DNA of 64,000 bases from an uncultured Alistipes sp. (GTDB lineage: Bacteria > Bacteroidota > Bacteroidia > Bacteroidales > Rikenellaceae): the NCBI GenBank assembly GCA_947573795.1, contig CANPHE010000009.1, positions 1 to 64,000 on the forward strand. The letters run 5' to 3'. Made by a program: the position numbers and the translations under genes. This document shows positions 58,563 through 64,000 of this stretch, in pieces; the first letter of the stretch is position 1, and each line of letters begins with the position of its first letter. The notes under the pieces are model-generated. The model had not been told where the DNA came from, searched no databases, and saw only the letters and a program-made list of their open reading frames with translations.

Positions 58563-59261
58563 ATGAATGCCAAAACATTTTTCAGCATCGCGACCATCCT
58601 TTTGGGATACGGTCTCATCATCGGCGGCTTCACCCTTTTCGGGAAATCGCTGGAGAACGAGATAAAGATACTCGATATCGTCGTATCGTGCCTCCTCTTC
58701 ACCACGACCGTCCGATTCTACTTTTTTCCGTGGATCGACACGACGAATGCCGCCCACAAAGAGGCCGGCACGCTGGGAATCCGGTTCTTCGTGATGACCG
58801 GATGCAGTATGCTCGCTCTCGGAATCATGGTCTACGGAATCGTCTGTCGGGCGGCGTTCGAATACCAACTGCTGGGGCAAACGGCCGTTTTATTCCTGGC
58901 CCTGACCGGTTACGTCTCGATGCTTCATTCCGGGGAGAAGGTGCAGCGGATCCACAAGCAGGAACAACTCGCCGTGCAAGGAAAAATCGCGCTGCAATCC
59001 GCTATGGACGATCTCATGGACGACGCGGCACGCCTCGAAAACCTGGCCCCCTCGCTGCGGAACAGGCTGGAGCGCATCCGGGAATCAGTGCGGTTCATCA
59101 CCCCCTCGACGAACCCGGAGGCATGCGACCTCGAATCCCGATGCTGCCGAACGATCGAAGATTTGAAAGTCAGCCTGCGAAACACCTCCCTGAACCGGGA
59201 CCGGATCGCGGAAGAGGTCGAGTGCCTCGAAAGATCGCTAACGAGAAGAAAAAAATACTAA
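58563..59261 (+). CDS. Four-helix membrane protein with C-terminal coiled coil
   Basis: 232 residues from the ATG at 58,563. Four hydrophobic helices (about 6-27, 36-54, 73-95, 101-118), then a cytoplasmic-type helical part with ESVRFITPSTNPE and a closing coiled coil (about 190-230). It begins 17 bases after the SPFH gene. It may anchor the complex to the membrane. No family recognised. Confidence 0.75.
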   Translation: MNAKTFFSIATILLGYGLIIGGFTLFGKSLENEIKILDIVVSCLLFTTTVRFYFFPWIDTTNAAHKEAGTLGIRFFVMTGCSMLALGIMVYGIVCRAAFEYQLLGQTAVLFLALTGYVSMLHSGEKVQRIHKQEQLAVQGKIALQSAMDDLMDDAARLENLAPSLRNRLERIRESVRFITPSTNPEACDLESRCCRTIEDLKVSLRNTSLNRDRIAEEVECLERSLTRRKKY

Positions 59262-59279
59262 TTCCTAACTCTTTTACCT

Positions 59280-61391
59280 ATGGCTACAACCGGAAAAATC
59301 TTCAGCGATTCGAGCAACATCTACCAAGACCAGGCTCGGCTGTTATTCAATTACTACGAAAAGGCCGCGGAACGCGTCGTCCGTCAGGAAGAAGCGATCG
59401 AGCAGCAAATCCGCGATCTGGAGAAAGACCTTCGCCAGGTAGAGCTCAAAAAGAGCGACATTTGGAAATGGTGGTTTACGATCATCGCGTTCTGGATGTA
59501 CTTCGTACGCCGCAACGAATACGACAAACAGATCGGAGCAATCCATAAAAAGATCGCGGCCAAAAAGAAAGAGCACAGCGAAATCTTCAGAGACTACAAG
59601 GTTACCAAGATGGGCGTCGCCTACGTCCCCGTAGCCCAGCAAATGGCCTACGAGGACAAATGTTTCGTGGTCGACTACACGGGAAACGTTCCGAATTCGC
59701 GCGTGAGTCTGCAAATGTCGCGTCAGAACGACCTGCTCGTGGAAACGATGTCGCAGATGGAGAAACTGACCGCGGAGGCTCCCATCGTCGAAACCTCCGA
59801 CGAGCCGGAAAGCATCGACACCAACGACTATTCGCTCTCCATTCAGGAGATCAATCAAAGCGATTACGTCGGCAAACTGGACCGGTCGCTGCGCACGATA
59901 TCGTTCTGCATGAACGACACGGAGGTCAAGTCCGTGGACCTGCCCCTGGTCGCCGACAACAGCGAGTATCTGAAATTCCTGGAGGAATTCTCGACGAACG
60001 ATTCCGGCAATCATCCCGTCGTCAAAGTCTTCGACGACAAACGCTACGACAGCGAGATCGATGATTTCTGCCGCTTGAACAAGCTCAAGGACTCCCTGTC
60101 GAACGACACCGAGCAATTCGAAGACGTCCTGAAACACCTCATGCATACGATGGCGATGTCGGTCCAGACGATTTCGGCGATGAAACTGGCCTCGACCGAC
60201 AAGGTGGTCAACGAATCCAACGACCTGCTGTTCAGAATACTCAAAGCCCCCTACAACCACTATTCGCCCCTGCTGGAGGCCGAGGAAATCCGAAGAATCC
60301 GCAACGAACGCTTCGACTATTCCGACTCCATCCAGGGTTACGAACCGTTCCAGCTGCGCGAAAGCTCGCGCGTGCGTTACAATCTTTTCGCCGACGAATG
60401 GACGGCCGAGGACAACAGCAACGCGAGCGTACCGTTCGGCGTTCATCAGATATACGAGGAGATCGTCGCGCCCATGGTTCAGCGTTTGATGATGGAAAAT
60501 CGCGTGGAGCGCATCCGCATTTACGGACAGATCCACGATCAGAAACTCAGCTATCTGAACAAATGGCACCAGGACGTCGACGCTTTCTACCGCTCCAATC
60601 ACGCCGAAAGCGCGGACATCATCAACAACATGCAGCAAACCCTGAGCGAGTACGTCGAGGCATACAATACGCTCGCCCAGTTGCAGAAGACGCTCGACAG
60701 CATGGGCGAAGAGGGCGCTACGCTCGACAATACGGTCGTGGCCAAACAGGAAAACACGGCGGAATCGCTGGCCGCCTTCGAAATGCAAGCTCAGGAGTTC
60801 AAGAAGGTCCAGGAGGAATTCAGCGACTACATGGACCGTCTCCAGGAGGATATCGCGCTCAAGGCGGAGAAGTTCGGCCACGTGGAATTCTACGACGCCC
60901 GTCTGCAAGACGGTTATTCGAACTCGATGGCCGTGGCGGCCAGCGAGGTCCAGAATCTCGACGAGCGCCGCAAACCGCTGGCAGTGACGAATCCGTTGCT
61001 CGCCAAGGAATCCGTCCTGCTCCCCGAACCGAATGTCGAGGAAGTTACCTACGAACATCTCTCGCTCAATCTCCCGTCGATCGCCGTAAATGCGTTGGAT
61101 GCCGTCAGCCGCATCGCCGTGGAATCGCAGGCCGCAGAGGATGAAATCCCCGACCTTCCCGAGGACGACGAAGACGAAGTCCCCGATCTACCCGAGGATG
61201 ACGAGGAATGCCCCGATCTGCCCGACGACGAAGCGTGCGAGGAGGATGACGAGGAGTACGAAGACGAGGAAGACTGCGAAGACGAGGAAGATGACGAGGA
61301 GTATGACGATGAGGAAGACTACGAAGACGATGAAGACGAAATCCCCGACCTTCCCGAAGACGACGAGGACGATAAGAAAGACAACGAATAA
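59280..61391 (+). CDS. 703-residue coiled-coil protein with acidic repeat tail
   Basis: An N-terminal coiled coil (about 15-60) leads to an aromatic, hydrophobic segment (IWKWWFTIIAFWMYFVRR, about 60-78), possibly membrane-inserted. A middle domain and two further long coiled coils follow (about 455-560). The last about 80 residues are extremely acidic and contain four PDLP motifs (DEIPDLPEDDED, DEVPDLPEDDEE, ECPDLPDDE, DEIPDLPEDDED), like short linear binding sites. Nothing I know matches the whole protein. Confidence 0.75.
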   Translation: MATTGKIFSDSSNIYQDQARLLFNYYEKAAERVVRQEEAIEQQIRDLEKDLRQVELKKSDIWKWWFTIIAFWMYFVRRNEYDKQIGAIHKKIAAKKKEHSEIFRDYKVTKMGVAYVPVAQQMAYEDKCFVVDYTGNVPNSRVSLQMSRQNDLLVETMSQMEKLTAEAPIVETSDEPESIDTNDYSLSIQEINQSDYVGKLDRSLRTISFCMNDTEVKSVDLPLVADNSEYLKFLEEFSTNDSGNHPVVKVFDDKRYDSEIDDFCRLNKLKDSLSNDTEQFEDVLKHLMHTMAMSVQTISAMKLASTDKVVNESNDLLFRILKAPYNHYSPLLEAEEIRRIRNERFDYSDSIQGYEPFQLRESSRVRYNLFADEWTAEDNSNASVPFGVHQIYEEIVAPMVQRLMMENRVERIRIYGQIHDQKLSYLNKWHQDVDAFYRSNHAESADIINNMQQTLSEYVEAYNTLAQLQKTLDSMGEEGATLDNTVVAKQENTAESLAAFEMQAQEFKKVQEEFSDYMDRLQEDIALKAEKFGHVEFYDARLQDGYSNSMAVAASEVQNLDERRKPLAVTNPLLAKESVLLPEPNVEEVTYEHLSLNLPSIAVNALDAVSRIAVESQAAEDEIPDLPEDDEDEVPDLPEDDEECPDLPDDEACEEDDEEYEDEEDCEDEEDDEEYDDEEDYEDDEDEIPDLPEDDEDDKKDNE

Positions 61392-61411
61392 TCGATAGGA
61401 GATACAAGACT

Positions 61412-62320
61412 ATGGCAACATTAATTCCATGTTCGGTCGACACGACTCCTATGGCTGCCGAGATGCAGAGCGTATCGAATCACGTCAAGGGAACGACCGC
61501 CGCGGTCGTAACCATGCAGAGCGCAGTCATTGCCGCCGAAAACAACAGTGCGAACAAGGTTTGCAGCAATGTAAACCGCGGATTCTTCACCCTGATGCGT
61601 TCGCAGATTTCTCAGAAGATCGCGAACAAACACAGCCGGGTAGAGGCGCTGATCATGCAGCTGGGCCAACAAAAACGCCGGTTATTGGGCATCAAGTCCA
61701 ATATGGAGCGGGAATACGGGCGCATCGCGGAGAGATACCTCAAAATCTTTACGAGCATCAACAAAGAGCTGGAAACGCGAATCCGCCAAATCGACCAACC
61801 CGTATTCGAACTGGTCAACAAGCACATGATGACCTCCTCCAACCGGATGAACGCCCTGACGGCATGGGGCACGACTTCGCAGACGGAAGGATTGACGCAA
61901 GGTCAACGGATCCTCGTCTCGAAGATGAAGCGCAACGCGCAGATCGCATTGGAGCAATCCACGGAGTTTCTTTCCCAGATCGGAGAGCAACGCGTGCTGG
62001 CCGGCAAGGTGCTCATCTCCAATCCGGAGGGAAACGAAGATAAAAGCTGCCGGATTCCGGTGGTGATCTGCGAAACGATCAGCGATCCGGCCGGTATTCC
62101 CCGGACCGAAATCGCCGTTTCCGACAAACTGCCCGAGATCAATGTTTCCCAGATCGACAACACGATTCGCGGGGAGGAAAACATGCCTTGGGTGCGAGAG
62201 CCGGTATCGCCCTTCGTTTCGGAAGAATTCTCGCGCATCGTCGAATCATCCGACGCCTCTTCGAGGGTCAAGGAGATGATCCGAAAGATGTATACGTCCT
62301 CCAATTTCGAAATACTATAA
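61412..62320 (+). CDS. Coiled-coil protein, paralogue of the next gene
   Basis: 302 residues. It shares with the next protein a VDTTP start motif (VDTTPMAAEMQSV here), a following helix with periodic Ala/Asn, an FTLMRSQISQKIA-type helix, EYGRIAERYLKIFTSINKEL, and the RQIDQPVFELVNK hinge near 130. The C terminus (SSRVKEMIRKMY) also has its counterpart. No signal peptide or membrane segment. Family unknown. Confidence 0.75.
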   Translation: MATLIPCSVDTTPMAAEMQSVSNHVKGTTAAVVTMQSAVIAAENNSANKVCSNVNRGFFTLMRSQISQKIANKHSRVEALIMQLGQQKRRLLGIKSNMEREYGRIAERYLKIFTSINKELETRIRQIDQPVFELVNKHMMTSSNRMNALTAWGTTSQTEGLTQGQRILVSKMKRNAQIALEQSTEFLSQIGEQRVLAGKVLISNPEGNEDKSCRIPVVICETISDPAGIPRTEIAVSDKLPEINVSQIDNTIRGEENMPWVREPVSPFVSEEFSRIVESSDASSRVKEMIRKMYTSSNFEIL

Positions 62321-62329
62321 TACCGCATT

Positions 62330-63355
62330 ATGAGTTATAGTAGAAGATTCACCAGAAGGGTCGCGGTTCCGTACAGCGGTTCCAAGACCGTGAGTTATCC
62401 GGCGTCCCAGCACGGAGGCTCCGTAACCGTCAATTACAGCGGCACCGCCTACGAAGACGTGGAGGTGGATATCCATGTCGACACCACGCCTTTCGACGCG
62501 AGCGTGGCGAACTGCAACAGCCATGTCAACGGCCTGACCGCAAGCGTCGGAGCCATGAACGCCGCACAATGCGTCGCGATCGCGAAAAATGCGGACAAAA
62601 TATCCCAAACGATCATCGACGGCTTCTTCCACACGATCCGGACGGATATCTCCACGCAAAAAGCCGAATTGGAGCAAGCCATCGAGGCGCGCCTCTCCCT
62701 GCTGAACCAGCAGGCGGCCTCCCTGCGTCAGAAACAAAAGACGATGGCGGAAGATTACGCCCGGACGACCGCGAGGTATCAGAAAATCTTCTCGGATTTG
62801 AACAACGAGTTATCGATCCGCATCCACGAAGTCGATCAACCGGTTTTCAATTTCGTCAAGGAGATCGATTGCCAAAGCGACAGAATGCTCCATACGGATA
62901 TGGTACAGTCGGTCGTGACCATGAGCAAGGAAAGCAGCATCCTTCAGGCCCGGATCAGCGCGGCGAACGTGAAACATCATGCGCTGGAGGCCATGAACCA
63001 GGCACAACGTTTCCTGATCTCCAAAGCCACGTCGGAACGCACGATTCAGGATACCTGCATCGACGGAACGGGCGACGACCGCTATCTCGTACCGGTATGT
63101 TACCTACGTACGGAATCCGAGCAGCGGCACGTCGAACGGAAGTGCGTTTTTCCGGACTACTACGCTTCGAAAAACGACGGCCTCGAGGAAAAGCTCTGCG
63201 CCTCGCTCGAAAATGCGGATTTGGGAACGGCCTCCGTCAGCGAAAACGAGCAGCTAAAATCGTACGTACAGTCCGAAATCGCTCGCAACGTCACCGGAGA
63301 AGACAATCATTCGGCCCGGATCCGCGCCATGATCCACAAAATGTTAAACCAGTAA
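62330..63355 (+). CDS. Coiled-coil protein with Tyr/Ser-rich N terminus, paralogue of the previous gene
   Basis: 341 residues. The N terminus has an additional beta-type stretch (VPYSGSKTVSYPASQHGG, then a TVNYSGTAYEDVEV strand) before VDTTPFDASVANCNSHV. The shared core includes FFHTIRTDISTQKAELE, RTTARYQKIFSDLNNEL, and HEVDQPVFNFV. It ends SARIRAMIHKML. The pair may form a hetero-oligomer. I recall similar proteins in other Bacteroidales without known function. Confidence 0.75.
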   Translation: MSYSRRFTRRVAVPYSGSKTVSYPASQHGGSVTVNYSGTAYEDVEVDIHVDTTPFDASVANCNSHVNGLTASVGAMNAAQCVAIAKNADKISQTIIDGFFHTIRTDISTQKAELEQAIEARLSLLNQQAASLRQKQKTMAEDYARTTARYQKIFSDLNNELSIRIHEVDQPVFNFVKEIDCQSDRMLHTDMVQSVVTMSKESSILQARISAANVKHHALEAMNQAQRFLISKATSERTIQDTCIDGTGDDRYLVPVCYLRTESEQRHVERKCVFPDYYASKNDGLEEKLCASLENADLGTASVSENEQLKSYVQSEIARNVTGEDNHSARIRAMIHKMLNQ

Positions 63356-63365
63356 TCTCAAAATC

Positions 63366-64000
63366 ATGAATCAGCTTAAAGAGGTCCATATTACGGACAC
63401 GAATCTCCGTTTGGACAACAATATAGTAAAAGGCGGCATCCTGCCCAATAAGATTTCCGAACTCTCCCGAACGGTCAACGTCGTCGGAGAAACAATCATC
63501 GAAGGTCCGCTCTATGCCAGCAAACTGACGATCGAGGCGGCACCGCTCGAGATCAAAGGGGCGGTTTTCATCCAGCGGGAACTGTATATCAACAACGACG
63601 TAACCGGAGACGTGACGTTCCGCAAGGCGGTAGGGTCGGCCTCTTCGATAGTCACCAGAGCGCTCAAATGCAATACCACGTTCTGCTCCGACGTCAACGC
63701 CAAGAGCATCACCTTGTGCAATGCGTTCGTTTCGGGAAGCATTTACGGCGACGAGATCATCCTGGAAAACTGCGTGGTGATCGGAGGAGTCTTCGCAACG
63801 CAGTCCCTTTCCATCAAGGATTGCGTCGTCGGGACATTCATATCGCCGTTCGTGGAACTGGACGGCCATGTGAATTTGCTGCTCCCGTCCGTGTTCAGCG
63901 TCGAACGCGTCAACTACACGAAGACGACCCGTCTCTATTCGCTGGCTCTGGCGGACCTCGGATCGCTTTACCGCCACCAGGAGGAGCGTGCGGAGAGCGG
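63366..64000 (+). CDS. Bactofilin-like beta-solenoid protein (3' end outside window)
   Basis: 211 residues visible and still open. Short repeating beta segments of 16-18 residues (GETIIEGPLYASKLTIEA, EIKGAVFIQRELYIN, SGSIYGDEIILENCVVIGG) form a right-handed solenoid pattern like bactofilins, cytoskeletal polymers. After about residue 180 a helical region begins (TKTTRLYSLALADLGSLYR). It begins 11 bases after the paralogue gene and so belongs to the same operon. It may polymerise to scaffold the complex. Confidence 0.75.
   Translation, partial: MNQLKEVHITDTNLRLDNNIVKGGILPNKISELSRTVNVVGETIIEGPLYASKLTIEAAPLEIKGAVFIQRELYINNDVTGDVTFRKAVGSASSIVTRALKCNTTFCSDVNAKSITLCNAFVSGSIYGDEIILENCVVIGGVFATQSLSIKDCVVGTFISPFVELDGHVNLLLPSVFSVERVNYTKTTRLYSLALADLGSLYRHQEERAES

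Noticed and set aside
59343..61058. 571-codon antisense frame over the 703-residue coiled-coil gene
   Set aside because: It mirrors the codon bias of the sense gene, and the sense frame continues the co-directional operon with proper spacing.

Overview
The window comes from a GC-rich Bacteroidota chromosome, most likely Alistipes or another member of the Rikenellaceae. The evidence is a SusC/SusD pair with a FecR anti-sigma factor and an ECF sigma factor, a NagB-LmbE fusion typical of Bacteroidales, Bacteroidota-type promoters (TAnnTTTG at -7, sometimes with TTTG at -33), and almost no Shine-Dalgarno signal at start codons. The assignment is inferred from gene content and sequence style, not from a database search.

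Host part 1 (1-17.7 kb). Amino-sugar genes (the C-terminal end of a NagB-LmbE fusion, then nagB) are followed by an intergenic stretch rich in hairpin repeats and a phage-type DUF6549-like protein. Next is a polysaccharide-utilisation-like locus: fecR, susC with a signal-transducing N-terminal domain, susD, an exported endonuclease/exonuclease/phosphatase lipoprotein, a DUF1735 plus F5/8-type C lipoprotein, and last an ECF sigma factor with a G9 tract near its start. A 6S-like RNA and five tandem hairpin units with different stems lie between the sigma factor and coaD. Housekeeping genes follow: coaD, lpxD, a TlpA-type thioredoxin lipoprotein, ruvC and tRNA-Arg(ACG).

Prophage (17,651-56,501, about 38.9 kb). 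A 44-bp direct repeat of the 3' part of tRNA-Arg marks attL and attR. The integrase sits at attL. One long leftward series of genes runs from 53.2 to 19.0 kb: small early proteins and regulators, a Lin1244-type replication protein, zinc-ribbon and other small proteins, a C5 cytosine methyltransferase with a long second reading frame, a PP-loop (PAPS-reductase-like) protein, an HNH endonuclease, a second tyrosine recombinase, HK97-type packaging and capsid genes, a siphovirus tail with tape measure, tail tip and fibres, and a lysis cassette (membrane protein, M15 peptidase, spanin-like protein). A rightward lysogeny block carries an XRE repressor, a membrane-anchored DEDDh exonuclease with a BRCT domain, and a lipoprotein. 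A separate rightward membrane-protein gene has its own promoter inside an inverted repeat and is a candidate lysogenic-conversion gene.

Host part 2 (56.5-64 kb). A co-directional six-gene cluster runs off the right edge: an SPFH protein with C-terminal zinc ribbons (YdjI / 'virion core protein' type), a four-helix membrane protein with a coiled coil, a 703-residue coiled-coil protein with an acidic tail of PDLPEDDE-like repeats, two paralogous coiled-coil proteins, and a bactofilin-like beta-solenoid protein. I know of no described function for this set. It is the best candidate in the window for an undescribed system, perhaps a membrane-associated scaffold or stress complex.
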